This document shows positions 23,201 through 34,224 of a stretch of DNA of 64,000 nt, piece after piece. Within the stretch, counting starts at the first letter, position 1. Each line of letters begins with the position of its first letter. Position numbers and translations under genes: made by a program. The notes under the pieces are model-generated. The model searched no databases, was not told where the DNA came from, and saw only the letters and a list, made by a program, of their open reading frames with translations. Origin of the DNA: Galaxea fascicularis (taxonomy: Eukaryota; Cnidaria; Anthozoa; Scleractinia; Euphylliidae); the NCBI GenBank assembly GCA_948470475.1, contig OX419339.1, positions 1,040,001 through 1,104,000 of the forward strand, written 5' to 3'.

Positions 23201-26200
23201 CTTTCCATTCAACCGCAAAAGTTGCCGGTTCAACATTTCACTGTCGAATGGAACAGTCGTCTTGGAGGGTGGTCACTACCGTTTTGCCATGTTCTCGGAT
23301 TAGTGTCGTCCTCCCATTGTGACAAAGGCTGTGATTCAGCCACAGTAGGACCATCAGTTCCTCCTGAAATGAATATTAGTGTTCAAAATGCTTACAAACG
23401 ACGGGAAAATACTCCCTCCTCAAAAATGGCAGAAAACGAGGATTTTTCATATCCTTTGGTCTAACCTTCTCTTATCATGGTTTGAGCGAAAGTTGAGAGA
23501 CATTGACGCAAATTCACACACACTACACTGATAAACACTGGAGGTTACCATGTTGTCTTCTTCAAAGATGTTATGGTGCGTGGGGACTGGAGGAAAGTTA
23601 GAATCGGAAATGCAAACTTTTAGAAAATACCGAAATTTTCAATTTCATTGCATCTTGTAAATCAGTACAAATATATACACCAAACCAGTGGATTAGGTTT
23701 TTCGCGGCCTAAGATTGGCTAGTCATCAATATAGTGTTTTCTATTCATCGCTCTTATTTGGGTTTCGTACGTGAGTATTTGGGCCAGTAGGATGATTTTT
23801 CATGTTTGTTGGTTTTCAGCCGCGTTGTATCCCCGGACTTTTATCAGTTGATTTGGTATATATTATACTCAAACTGAACAATTATGCACCGTGGTGTCGG
23901 TGAACTGTGGAAGTTATTTTACGTGGCTCGGTAAATATCTAGAACTTACATGTACCATCTCTATTCGGTGAATGCTTGCTAAATTAGGCAGTTGTAGTTT
24001 TTGTTTTCATTGATTTTAAATTTTTACCTTTTTTTTTATTATTTACTATCTAATTGATTTTATATCTCTTGGATCTTTGAGAAGCGTTGCGCTATATAAG
24101 CTATGTATTATTATTATTATTATTATTATTTATTATATTTATTATTATATGAAACGGACGCCGGGTTAAAGTTAAACGAATCCCGCCATTTTCCACTCTT
24201 ATAACTAACATGTTGTGTTTGTCTTTCTCCTGAGTACAGAGTATATAACAGATTCTTATGTCTGTCTTGGAGGGCGTGGCAGTGAACACGGCTTCTTTGA
24301 GAAAGAACTTTCACTTCCTTGGAAAACAGAACTTTTCAAAAATGTCCTGCCTGTAAGTTCTGTAAATATGGCAATAAAACTTTTTTGTCATTCAAATAAA
24401 AGATCGCCGCAGAGCAGACTAAGCCCTTGGTCTGGGAGATGCGCTTCGTTTTGCAAAATACTATGCTAGGCCGCATCAAGTGTTGACATCGGTATTTTTC
24501 CACTGTCTTTATGAAAGATTCTAATAAGCAATCTCCTAATAAGCGGATGCTACCTCAATTGTCCTACAATTTGTTTATCTCTCCTTTTTTCTTTGGGAAA
24601 ATGTATGGGTCTAACCCTTTGCTTGAGATACGACATCTCGAGGAGAGGTAAACACAGAAAGAATGTTGTAAATGCAAGGCTGTGCTCTAAGAAAAGTAGT
24701 TGGGCGCCCAAACCTCTAAACCCTTGAAATCCAGGGCGTCCAGCATAAACGTTTGGTGCAAAAATATTTCCTGGTCGCCCAATGGCAAAAGTAAGTCGCC
24801 AGGGGCGACCGGGCGCCGCTAGAGCACAGCCCTGAAATGGCATTGACCAGATACAAAACCCTAAAAACGGGTGCTCTGGTCTCTTGGAAGAAGTAGTGTA
24901 AATGATTATTTTATAGTAACACTTTCTATCTCTGTGGGGAAAAAATGTTTGTTTTTTGGTCTGTGCAGGATGTATGTTTCTTAGATGTGACGGTGTTACA
25001 TGAAGGAAAGGTTCCTTTCTGGTGCTTTAGGTGAGCTCATATTCTGGCTGAGTTTTTTGTTTGTCACTCGTTTCGTTGATCAGGCAGTATCGTGGTTCCA
25101 GCTGTCGAAAGCTTGATTAGGATAACCCAGGCATTGCATTAACTTTATTGTTTGGGGTCGTCCGTTTGGACACTTAAGCCTAGTTTTCTTATGTCGGGCG
25201 ACTGTCCCAGACTAATAAAAACTGAACATCGTAGACATCCCCGATCGTCTGGGATGGTCGGAGACAATTCGAGAAAATCGGGAGCATTCCAGATTTCTGC
25301 GAAGGTCGGCGATAATTCCCGACATATGAAAACCGCCTCAAATTTGTACTGTCTGGGACTTCGGCGATAGTTTGGGACGTTACCAATCCTCTAAATTGCT
25401 TGGTCCTAGTCCGTCCGTCCCAAATAAAAATGGCGTCTGTCATCGTGGTCTGACGATTTTCCGATATCTTGGCACAAGTGAAAGCTAGGCTTAAGCGTTG
25501 AAAACCATTTTCAACAGGCGATTTAACTATTAATCCGTCATGGATTAAAGATAACCGGCTTTCAAACAACCGCGCTCAGAAAACAGTTTCATAAGTTTGT
25601 TTATTCAGTTTTATATAAAATGCCGTGTGGTGCTTGATGTACCTGCCTTAATTTCTTTTTTTCTCTAGCTCACCTGTAAGGATTTTCAGAAATACTGCCC
25701 GCGATGGTGAGTAGTTAATTAGCGCCGTTAAGTACCGCTCTGCCGTGGTTGTAAGTGTGGTTGTAAGGTGTACATAATTATTCCAAAACTTTGTGATTGG
25801 AAAAGGCTTTTTAGCCATCGATATGTTAACAGTTTTATTTGGGACGAAAAAAACAGATCACAGAGTTGTATTAATTTGGTCTTACTCACATGTTCTAGCC
25901 GTGCTTGCAAAGTTAAGGTAAGATAGCCTTTTAGTGCGGAAGTACTGAGAAAGGCGTCAAATGGCCCGAGCACTTCAAGATTGCCAATAAGATCCCCAAA
26001 AGCGCTCAACTTATATTCGACGCGCAACATATCTGAGGTTAAAATGAGTGTACAGACCAATCCATCGATAGCTGTGACGGCTTTGAACTGAAGCTTTAAT
26101 GATGTGTGTGTTTTTCACTCCCGCAGAAAGGTCTATAAACTGCTTTTCTTCATAGCCGTTCGAATGGGAAAGAAATGACCCTAAGGATGTTTGACAATCG

Positions 26201-28050
26201 AAAAAGAGGACATTTGGAATCTCTGTTCGACTCTCGTGCGATTACTATTGGCAGCCGCTTTAATACTTGTGAATATTGCCAGCGAAAAACGTTGACAAAA
26301 AACTTATTTTCACCAGTTCTCCTGCAAAGGACTCAGAGAATGAAGTCCGCAACGTTTTTGCGAGTTGCTCACAGAAGCGTTTGATAATTTCTTTCTCAGG
26401 TGACTTTGTAGCTGAAGGCGAAAAGTTATTTACTGAGTTTAGCGATGAACATGGGACAATTAGACTTGATTTCCTGTCGGTGAGTTGTACCTTATTAGTT
26501 ACCATTTGTTTTTGCCCATTTTCCTGTGAATTCTCGACCTTAAGTGTTCGTTTGTTACTGCGCACGCTTGAGGTTAAACAGAAGTACAACACGGCGCTGA
26601 ACTCTGAGCATGCGCAATTCAAGAGGAAGTCCGTTATTATCGGACTCCCAGAACATTAGTCTCCAGAGCCGCTCGTTTCCTGACCTTTGATCGAGGAAAA
26701 TAAGACTCTAGGTACGAAATTGAAAAAGAAGCCATCGCCGGCCTCTTATGATTATCTTATGATTAACCTCTATCTTGAGCCGGAGGAAACCTAATTTTTT
26801 ATGAGCTCCGTGTTTTCTTTTTAGGTTTTTCTCGCCATTTCAACTTTCCGTCGTATTGTTTGTAAATATTAGCTACAGTAAAAACCCGCATAAAAGAACC
26901 TATGTTTTTCAGTTTCGGGCTGATGCTGTGGGTACTTAGTGAAAAATCAGCCTCAAGCTGATTCTTTTAGTTCTTAACATGTTCTGAAATTCTGTCTGAA
27001 AATTATACACTGTATTGCATTATTAATTGTCTCCATCCTCTCAAATCAACGGGACTGGTCATTAATTACAAGGGAGTTGCTGGCACAGATAAATGAGAGG
27101 TGCTTGAACCAAATAACCAACACAGCAACATAAAAATTACACTAAGAAATACGCTGGTATCCAGTATTTCCTTATATATATATAAGAACCAATTGAATTT
27201 ATCAGGCTGAATTGGTTCTTATGTATATGGTGTTCTTTTTACCAAATTTCAGCCTGGAGGTGCTTAACCCACTTGTTCTTTTATGCGGGTTTTTACTGTA
27301 CTTATTAACCGATAGTGAGGTCTGCCTTGCCGTATTGACCGAGCGATAACGAGGTTAAGGTGTGAGATTATCCCGTAAAGATCGAACGTTTGAGGTTAGT
27401 AAGCTGTTCAATATATAGCTTCAACGGCACCAACTCGTTGGTAAGTTAAGGCCCGGTTCCAACGTCGAACTTTTGAACGTTTGAGGTTAGTAAGCTGTTT
27501 AATATATGGCTTCAACGGCACCAACTCGTTGGTAAGTTAAGGCCCGGTTCAAACGTCGAACTTCACATGTGCCGAATCTAATGCAAATAAGAAAAATCTA
27601 TTGTTTTCTCCCATTTGCATTAGAAACACAGCACATGTGAAGTTCGACGTTTGAACCGGGCCTAACTCTGTGCCTTCACTCCTAAAATATTCAAGCTCGT
27701 CAAGGTACTAGAACTCACTATGAGTGTGTTCGTCGTCTTTAGCCTCTGCCAACAATTTTAGGGGAAAAAAGCAATTTGCCTTTGAATTACATTTTGCTTT
27801 GTTTTCTTGCACAATTCGTAATCGGCCCGTGGGCATTACTGGAGAATGTCCTAGCACTTAGCCAATCAGAGCGCGCTACATATCGGCTTCAAGCAGCAAC
27901 AAATACCAGTCACATAATATATAAACAATTAAGTCTCCATTTGGCGCGAAAATATACTCGAATATTTGTCCGCGAACATTATCTGTTCCAAGAAGCGAAC
28001 AGTTTTCCGGGAGCGAAACTCGAGGAAAACTGTGAGCTCCGAGGAACTGA

Positions 28051-28083
<33 letters not shown>

Positions 28084-29122
28084 GAAAGCCAAATGGAGGC
28101 TATTGTCATTATTATTATTATTCAAATATTTTTCGCAACAATTATTTGGGGAATGTCACCGAATGTTCTCCGGTCCCATTTTTAGCTAGGGTGTATTCAG
28201 TCACGTGATGCATTTAGACCAATCTCGCATGAGCCAAAATATTTCACCATTATACCTTATCGTACTGTTTTGACACGCTTCGGCGGCATATCATGCGAGT
28301 TTGGTCGAGCCGTGGTTCGAGACCAAATTTTGCCCAAAATTCAGTAATATTTTTCCCAAAATCTCTGATCGGGATCGTGTTTAGCGATACACATCCTGGG
28401 TTCTGAATTATTGGGAGCGTCTTCCGAAATCTCCGGCGCCTTCGTAAGTCTTCGAACGTTTTCGGAAATCTTCGGATATGGCCGTTTCGTCTTCGAAAAT
28501 CCTGATACTCCCAGGATAAAAATCTCACGCCTTCGAGTCTGGAAAAGTTGGCAGGTATAGAATAGCACGTTCATAGTGTAAATGTCACATGGAACCTTTA
28601 AATACTCGCTTCGGCAGTTAAAATGTTCAGTAGGAAGGACGTAAAGTTGACGTTAATGCTGACATTTTCAAAGTTTACAAAAAAACTTTCAGTTGCATTT
28701 TCAAATTTTTAGTACCTGTTGGTAAACTTGGTATAGTTGGCGAGCGCCCTCCACTTTAGTTTTGGCATGAAAGTTTTTTGCTCTTTAATTTTACGACCGG
28801 AAACCAGAATTTTTCGGAGTTCAATTAATTTCTTTATTTTGGAAATAAAAATCATTGTCACACATTTGTTAGTTACCCCTGACAAGTCGGAATTTAACCC
28901 CAGCTTCCGCTTTGGATTGTATCAGCCCTTGATAAGATCTGATTCTCTTACAAAGTCACAGAGCTTCCAAAAATACCTCTGCTCTGTTCAGATGCACCGT
29001 TTTTGAAAGTGTTCTCTTTCAATTCGTTGTAGGTGGAGGACGAACGAAAGACACTTGTTACGAACGTGGAGCTACAAGTGCTGAAGACCTTTGTTAATTC
29101 ATGGTTTAATACCTCGTATTAA
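17259..29122 (+). CDS. FBXO15: F-box protein, FBXO15-like, 14 exons
   Basis: A substrate receptor for SCF ubiquitin ligases: the F-box binds SKP1 and the rest recruits targets. Exons: 17259(?)-17401, 18010-18120, 19041-19148, 19987-20196, 20416-20462, 20909-21015, 22073-22155, 22585-22640, 22743-22826, 24240-24352, 24969-25030, 25669-25706, 26400-26479 and 29033-29122. Every junction keeps phase and the frame stays open for about 440 codons, close to the vertebrate FBXO15 length. Exon 1 carries the F-box (IERLPDELLLKIFKYLSPSE, then VCAQVCQQW). Later exons contain a basic KKRKKKSPYTG stretch, DVRWKLCVTD, GLHGYSATIELRN, KVPFWCFSSPVR, and a C-terminus VNSWFNTSY before TAA at 29120. The true start is unresolved; an ATG at 14934 is a candidate first exon. 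The FBXO15 name rests on remembered domain layout, while the F-box itself is clear. Confidence 0.8.
18235..18818. mobile_element. Degenerate TA-flanked pogo-like MITE
   Basis: The left end TACAGTGGAACCCCCATTT and the right end AGTCAGGGTTCCATTCTA are diverged inverse copies next to TA dinucleotides. The interior repeats TGGAAACTGGCTGTCC-like and CCACCTGGCTAAAAGCC modules. CAGTGGAACCCC termini are typical of pogo/Tigger-type elements. It lies in an FBXO15-like intron. Confidence 0.55.
21366..21690. mobile_element. MITE copy 1, AACGAGGGCGGCAACGGGAACG family
   Basis: The ends are GCGTAAGCAACGAGGGCGGC and the diverged inverse GCTGTCGTAGTTGCGTAAGG. The interior shares AAAACAACAACG, ATGACCAAAT, TTCGCCAGCATTTTCCAAG and AAAAACGAGAAGTTATATTT with the next two copies. 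It lies in an FBXO15-like intron, directly next to copy 2. No coding capacity. Confidence 0.65.
21692..22062. mobile_element. MITE copy 2, same family, opposite orientation
   Basis: The inverted termini TAGGGAATTTAAGAAACGAG and CTCGTTTCTTAAATTCCCTA match exactly, followed by GACGGTAACGGCAACGAGAACG and its inverse. The interior is the reverse complement of copy 1 for most of its length. Its right end is only about 10 bp from the acceptor of FBXO15-like exon 7 (22073). Confidence 0.75.
22833..23179. mobile_element. MITE copy 3, beside an exon donor
   Basis: Termini TTAGGGAACTTCAGCAACGA and the inverse TCGTTGCTTAAGTTCCCTAA flank a body shared with copies 1 and 2 (GTGAAATGACCAAATTTTGG, GTCCGCCAACATTTTTC, ACGAGAAGTTATATTTTGG). 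The left end starts only 6 bp inside the intron, just after the GTAAGT donor of FBXO15-like exon 9 (22826/22827). Confidence 0.75.
23960..24150 (+). mobile_element. LINE 3' tail with (ATT)n
   Basis: The segment ends GAGAAGCGTTGCGCTATATA then AGCTATGTATTATTATT and an (ATT)n run at about 24107-24150. Ends with GCGCTATATAA before an ATT repeat are typical of truncated non-LTR elements in cnidarian genomes. No coding part remains. It is intronic in the FBXO15-like gene. Confidence 0.5.
24676..24838. mobile_element. Short MITE with AAGGCTGTGCTCTA ends
   Basis: The left end CAAGGCTGTGCTCTAAG pairs with the right end CTAGAGCACAGCCCTG. Both are flanked by AAATG, a possible 5-bp target duplication. 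The interior repeats GGGCGCCC, GGTCGCCC and GGCGACC modules. It lies in the intron between FBXO15-like exons 10 and 11. Confidence 0.55.
25188..25400. repeat. GTCGGNGACAATTC degenerate array
   Basis: Several imperfect copies of a roughly 35-bp unit containing GGTCGG(A/C)GA(C/T)AATTC, with nearby inverse forms around CCCAGAC and GTCTGGGA. It resembles the low-complexity arrays at 62-270 and 28405-28515 in style but not in sequence. It lies in the intron between exons 11 and 12 of the FBXO15-like gene. Confidence 0.45.
26876..27298. mobile_element. TA-flanked mariner-like MITE
   Basis: Termini CAGTAAAAACCCGCATAAAA and the exact inverse TTTTATGCGGGTTTTTACTG are each flanked by TA (26874-26875 and 27299-27300). 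An inner pair, AGAACC...CAATT and AATTGGTTCTTA, adds a nested hairpin at about 27185-27225. There is no transposase. It lies in the last intron of the FBXO15-like gene. Confidence 0.8.
27384..27565. repeat. 91-bp tandem duplication
   Basis: Two nearly identical units starting GAACGTTTGAGGTTAGTAAG occur at 27384 and 27475, a period of 91 bp. They differ by a few substitutions (for example TTCAATATATAG against TTTAATATATGG). The second unit runs into the left arm of the TTAA element, so the duplication copied part of that arm. Confidence 0.75.
27537..27665. mobile_element. TTAA-type foldback element, GGCCCGGTTCAAACG arms
   Basis: TTAA (27537-27540) is followed by GGCCCGGTTCAAACGTCGAA and CTTCACATGTGC. 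The exact inverse GCACATGTGAAGTTCGACGT, TTGAACCGGGCC ends at 27662, where the right TTAA has decayed to CTAA. The arms are about 34 bp with a loop of about 55 bp. It is intronic in the FBXO15-like gene. Confidence 0.75.
28405..28515. repeat. Second CTTCGGAAATC-type array
   Basis: Imperfect repeats of TCTTCCGAAATCTCCGG, TCTTCGAACGTTTTCGGAAA and TCTTCGGATATGG match the family at 62-270. This implies that both belong to one dispersed element. It is in the last intron of the FBXO15-like gene. Confidence 0.5.
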
Positions 29123-29637
29123 ATCTCTGACACTGAAAAAAGCGGTGTATTCTCATCCAGGCAATCAGCACAACAGACTCAAACCGTAGAATGGCTCCGA
29201 CAGTAGGGAATCCAAGTTTGAAAGTGCGGGACAAACAATTACGAAAATCTGCACTGAAAGTTTTCTATTACCTGTAACCTGAACAAAATTTCTTAACTCT
29301 GATTGGCTAAGAGCAGTACAAGTGTAACACCAGTGCAAACAGGGCATCACTAGTACAATTGTTTTGTAAATCTAATTAAAAACGCTCTTCATATAGGCTC
29401 GCGCAATTTTGTTAGGCTTTCAAAAAAATTACTCCTGTTTATTTATTCCAATTTGCAATCGAAATCATGTGATAACCTACACTGTGTAATAAAATTTAAT
29501 CTCAACTTAAAGTTGTCTTATCTACAATGCGATTGCCAGTTAGCACAACAACATAAATTTTAATCTTTTCATCACCTCCCTAAATATTTAATACTCGGAA
29601 GGTCTCTATTCTCCTCCTCTCCGCTTTTCTTAGCCAC

Positions 29638-30283
29638 TGACACGAGAAACTAAGTTAATTTAAATTTGAATTTGCCCATTTTGTTTGCAAATAAAAAAGG
29701 GAAACCCTTTGCATTGACCTTTGATGACAATTATATAGCACAAATTACACCCCGTCGTTAGGTTGAGGTGCTGTCAGACTTGACACTCGAAACTTTAGTC
29801 ATCTGTTTGCGTGCTTTGTAATTAAAGTTAGGCCATTAAATTCAAAGAAGTTGAAATAAAGAGTTTTACAGGTAATGAATCACCAATGAACTCCAGCTCT
29901 ATCTTTGCCTGCATGGTTGATTGAGATCTTGTTTTCCTTTTTCTTTTCGTCTTTCGACATTAATATTTAACATGCATTTTTAATTAGTGATTCTTCACGA
30001 TTAGGTTATGCTTTCTGCAGACAGTATCTTTTATTGCAAATGTTAAGTTTTAGTTTCTATTTTTGTCCTGTGTTAGGATGCCTTGACACGAGAAACGAAA
30101 TGATCAAATTTAAAAGTGAATTTACCAATTTTGTTTGAAAAAACCATTGCTTTAACCTTGGACGATTAATTAACAAAATTACACCCCGTGGTTTTTAAGG
30201 CCATTAAATTCAAAGAAGTTGAAGTATAGAGTTTTGCATCTAATGAATGGTCAATAAACTCCAGCTTTGTTTTGCTTGGTTGA
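29638..30283. repeat. Diverged direct duplication upstream of the fibrinogen-domain gene
   Basis: Copy A (29638-29920) and copy B (30083-30283) share, in the same order, GACACGAGAAAC, TTACACCCCGT, GGCCATTAAATTCAAAGAAG, AGAGTTTT and AACTCCAGCT. Copy B lacks some internal sequence. The pair ends about 150 bp upstream of the signal-peptide ATG at 30435, so it probably covers the promoter or 5' untranslated region. Confidence 0.65.
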
Positions 30284-30434
30284 GTAAATTTTACGTTCCC
30301 TGGAAGCTTAATACTGTCTATTGGCTACGCCCCTGCAAACCATAAATTATTTCAGCTGCAATTAATTGTACAGCAAACAACAGACTGTACTCACTTCAGT
30401 TGACGACCGCACATTGCTCTCGGTTAAGTCTAGA

Positions 30435-33400
30435 ATGATGATTTTGTTGCTTACCCTTTTGCAAGAGATTATTTGCTGCGCAACAGATTTCGCTACTGCT
30501 GAACAAAATTGGTTGTCAAGATCTTTCTATTTCGATACACGGCAAAGTAAGCGACTACCCGGTCGTGTTGTGAAATGTTTTATATCGCCCAGTTCAATGT
30601 CGTGTAGTCAGTCGTGTTTACGAAACTCCTGGTGTACTTCCACAAACTTTAAGAAGAGTTCCAAGCAGAGCGACAAAGGAATATGTGAACTGAACAAACA
30701 CGATAGTGGTCTTGCCAACGGAGACAACAAGCTTGTTGATGAACCAGGTGTTACTTTCTCAATGGTCCTCAAGGTGGGTTTAAGATTTACCAATTGTGAA
30801 TAAGTCAATATTTGAATGTTACTGCATTTAAAAATGAAATACCCTGTCACCTGAAAAAAGCGAATCGTCATATTTGTCTTTAGCCGTTCCAATCTCATAT
30901 TCAAACATACCAGTCATCACAGTAATTTATTCATGCAGGGCTGTCTGATGACCAGTTGCCATAATGGGGGTTCCTGCTTGTTTGACAAGAAGAGGGAAAC
31001 GTTTTCCTGTTCTTGCAAACTACCGTGGAGCGGAGACAAATGTGAAATATTTGGTAAGGTCGTTTCCTTGATTTAAGCTACAATCAAACAAAAAAAAATT
31101 AGTTGTTGTGTTAGCTTTATATGTATTGGGTGGCGCGAAACCCGATAGACTCAATAGCCACCCTGTTGATTCAGTTATCTTAAGGTGGCTAACATGTACG
31201 TCAGTTTCACGCACTCTTAAATTTTAATAGGTGATCATCAACACCTTGCCCTTGTAGTGGTGTCAGAGAAATGCTTAATCGGTGAACAATACCATAGCTT
31301 GAGGAAAACCCCTAAATTTAGCTCAAAAACAAATAAAACAATAACTCAAAAACGAGCACAGTAATCCTCAGCTTTTATCTTGATGTCAAGACTTCATATT
31401 TTTCCAAATTTTTAAACAAATAGTGGTCCGGAACAAATTTAAAAGACATCTTAATTTTTCGAAAATTTAAGGCGAACCCGCCGAACCGCTCCTATAAACT
31501 ATAAAACCAAGTTGTATTTTATTTCCCGAAACAAAACTTATGGTCATCGAGCTCTCTTTTGAGAGCTCTCTTTATTGTCGCTTAAGGCTAAAATTGGGGT
31601 GTCTCTAACAGGTTATACCGTTGCAATCTATTCAATTTAAATGACGAGTTTTATGACTGGTCGACCCGCAATGATTTGGCATGTCTTTGGTATCACTTTA
31701 AGGTAATAACGTGTAAAGTTTGGTAGTACAAATGTAATGATTCACGAACTGGTAAAAGTACTTCAAACCAGTTAGAGCTATCGTGAGCTACCTTAATATA
31801 AGGCAACTTCATAGAGTTTCCCGAATGATATAGTCAGGTGCGCTTTCTCATGCATCCGGTACATTGAAAGTCACTTATCTCTTGCAATTGTTTTCTTTTT
31901 ACCGATTTACTCAAAGGCCCAAATATGATCTGAGATGAAAAACCCTTTTCAAACCATCTCTGGTGAAAGTACAGGCCTTATGTTTTGATTTCCAGTACAG
32001 GGTTTTATCAATGTGGAATAATCAGACGAAGACTGATCCTCGCAGTTGAAAATGCAATTAGTTGGATGCAATTGCTAAAGAAGCCTGAAAAAAATTCATC
32101 ACTACAACGGGGTTTGAACCCGTGAACTCGCGATACCTGTGCGACGCTCTAACCAACTGAGCTGTGAAGCCACTGACGTTGGGAGCAGGTCAATTGTAGG
32201 TTCACATGCACGTTCCCGTGATAGTGATGGATGTGAGTGGTGAATATGAAATGAATCATTTCCGCAGTTAATGAATTTGCCACTCACGATGTGGAATAAG
32301 CCGTTGAATGATTTATAGTTTCCTACTTCCTTCGCTTAAATCTGCCAAACGTTTCACAGTGCATAGAAGTAACGGAAGAAAAAGCGAAAAGAGGCAGAAG
32401 GGAGGTGGTTACGATCAGCTTTGCAAAGCAGCCCGTTGAGAGCATACCGTGGCTCGTACGCACTTGCATCTTGCAATACTCTCTCTAAGTTTTTTCCTTG
32501 AATCTACAGTTTCCAAAAATTGTGCTGAACTCTACAAAGCTGACAAGCGAATAAGTGGCGTTTATGCAATCGACCCGGACGGTATGGGTTTCTTTGATGT
32601 GTACTGTGACCAAACAACAGCCGGTGGGAAGTGGACAGTGTTCCAGAAGAGACTGGACGGCTCGGTTGATTTCTACAGAGGCTGGAACGACTACAAAAGA
32701 GGCTTTGGAAACCTGAGTGGTGAATTTTGGCTCGGATTGGACAGGATTCGTCGCCTGATAAAAAGCGGAAACACAGCTTACGCCGAGTACAGCTTGTTTG
32801 GTGTTGGTGATGAGGGAAGTAATTACGTTTTGAATCTTGGAACATACTCTGGTAGGTTCTGCTTTAACAACCAGATTTAGAATGTTATACTGGAAACTAA
32901 ATCAAAAACTGATCAGCTTCCAGTGGCTTGAGGATGAACAGTTTCTATTACTCTAATCTCCTGAGTATTCAATGAAGGAAATAACCAGTTATTCTTATCG
33001 CCTAACGACAGAGAAGTAGCAGTCGACTCATTATGGTGGGACTACATCGCAACACAAACGATAATAACTGTTTAGCTTTTGTTCCTGTAGTCACGCCTTT
33101 AGCCGCCAACATCAGCAGCTGGATTCCCCATAATAAGGCCATATCTTCCTTATTCAAAGGTTGAGGGAATTAGTTTTGCTGAACATCACTAGATCATATT
33201 ATTGTTTATCATTTTCCTCATTCAATATTAAATATAGTGGAGTTGAAATGAGAAATTAGCCGCTGCGTAGATTGACCATGAAGCCATGCCTATGACACAA
33301 AAAACGCTTAATCTGCTGATTTACAGAAATAAGGTTCTCACTTAAAAGGCGAAACTATTAAAGATACAAAAAAAAAAGACCTTTATTTACCCTCGGTAGT

Positions 33401-34224
33401 ATATTTTAGCACAAAGGCTAGTGCATGGGACCAAGCAAATAATTATATTCAAATAAACTTAACATGATAAGAATCCAAACTGGCGGCAGGCAGACCAGTT
33501 GGCTATTTACAATTAGAATGACCGAGGAGTTGAACCAGGTACTTACCCAGAACAACACCAGTATTGCTCAGAGCGGGATTTGAATCCGAGTCACCGTTTA
33601 TCCAGTGAATGCAACTTAAAAAGTTGCAACAACGTTTCGACACTCTTGCGTAGTGTAAAGGATCCTTGTTGCAGTGTTGAATCACCTCTGATACAGACAC
33701 TTGGCAGGAGTGTCGAAACGCTGGGTCGTCTAGTGAACTTGTAACTTTTAAAGTTATACAGTTTGTTCATTCATTAATTTTTAAACCAGGCTAGCAACAA
33801 ACCATGTTTGATTGTCCATCTCGTTGCAAATAATCTTCGAGGCAACTCTTGGACCCAGTGATAGAAATAGAGTAAACAGTTCCTTATTATCATAACAAAT
33901 CTAAAAAAACTGTTCATTGTCTATTTAACTGAGTAAATTTTGATTCCTTGTCTCCCAGGAACTGCTGGTGACTCGCTTGCTGTCCATCGAGGCATGGCCT
34001 TCTCAACCAAAGATCGGGACAATGACATCCACCGTGCGAATAATTGTGCCACTCGGTACAATGGAGCCTGGTGGTACCGTGACTGTCATCAATCCAACCT
34101 GAACGGTCGCTATCTTCAGGGCGCTAACTCCCTTCATGCTCAAGGGGTGAACTGGGAAAGATGGAGGGGTTATGATTACTCAGTCAGGCGAGCAGAGATG
34201 AAAATCAAACCAGTTGATTCTTAA
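30435..34224 (+). CDS. Secreted PAN-like / EGF / fibrinogen-C domain protein
   Basis: A lectin-like, fibrinogen-related extracellular protein. Exons 30435-30773, 30939-31053, 32510-32851 and 33959-34224 keep phase and give about 353 residues. Exon 1 has a signal peptide (MMILLLTLLQEIICC) and then a cysteine-bearing region (VVKCFIS, SCSQSCL, CTSTNF, ICELN) like a PAN/apple domain. Exon 2 is one EGF-like domain with six cysteines (TSCHNGGSC to CSCKLPWSGDKC). Exons 3 and 4 are the fibrinogen C-terminal domain: KNCAELY, GGKWTVFQKRLDGSVDFYRG, FWLGLD, then DRDND (calcium-binding loop), NNCA and WWYRDCHQSNLNGRY. In such proteins the domain binds acetylated sugars or other surface patterns, so an innate-immune or matrix role is plausible but not shown. 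An upstream in-frame ATG (30366) would bury the signal peptide. It resembles ficolin/ryncolin/tenascin-like coral proteins. Confidence 0.9.
31990..32295 (-). mobile_element. tRNA-derived SINE
   Basis: On the minus strand, 32171-32100 reads like a tRNA 5' end and arms: an A box in CAGCTCAGTTGGTTAGAGCG and a B box GGTTCAAACCCC. It is followed by a non-tRNA body ending in an AATTGC-rich segment and AACTGCGAGGATCAG at about 32030-32055. A further conserved part precedes the tRNA-like region (about 32172-32295). No proper acceptor stem closes, so this is a SINE rather than a tRNA gene. A body fragment of the same family is at about 42690-42735. It lies in the intron between the EGF and fibrinogen exons. 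Confidence 0.7.
33545..33605 (-). repeat. B-box-bearing tRNA-like fragment
   Basis: The minus strand carries GGATTCAAATCCCGC, a match to a tRNA B box, at about 33569-33583. There is no recognisable A box at the right distance. It is probably a SINE remnant in the last intron of the fibrinogen-domain gene. Confidence 0.35.

Noticed and set aside
32095..32175. A tRNA gene on the minus strand
   Set aside because: A and B boxes are present but the acceptor stem does not close and a conserved non-tRNA body follows, so it is a SINE.
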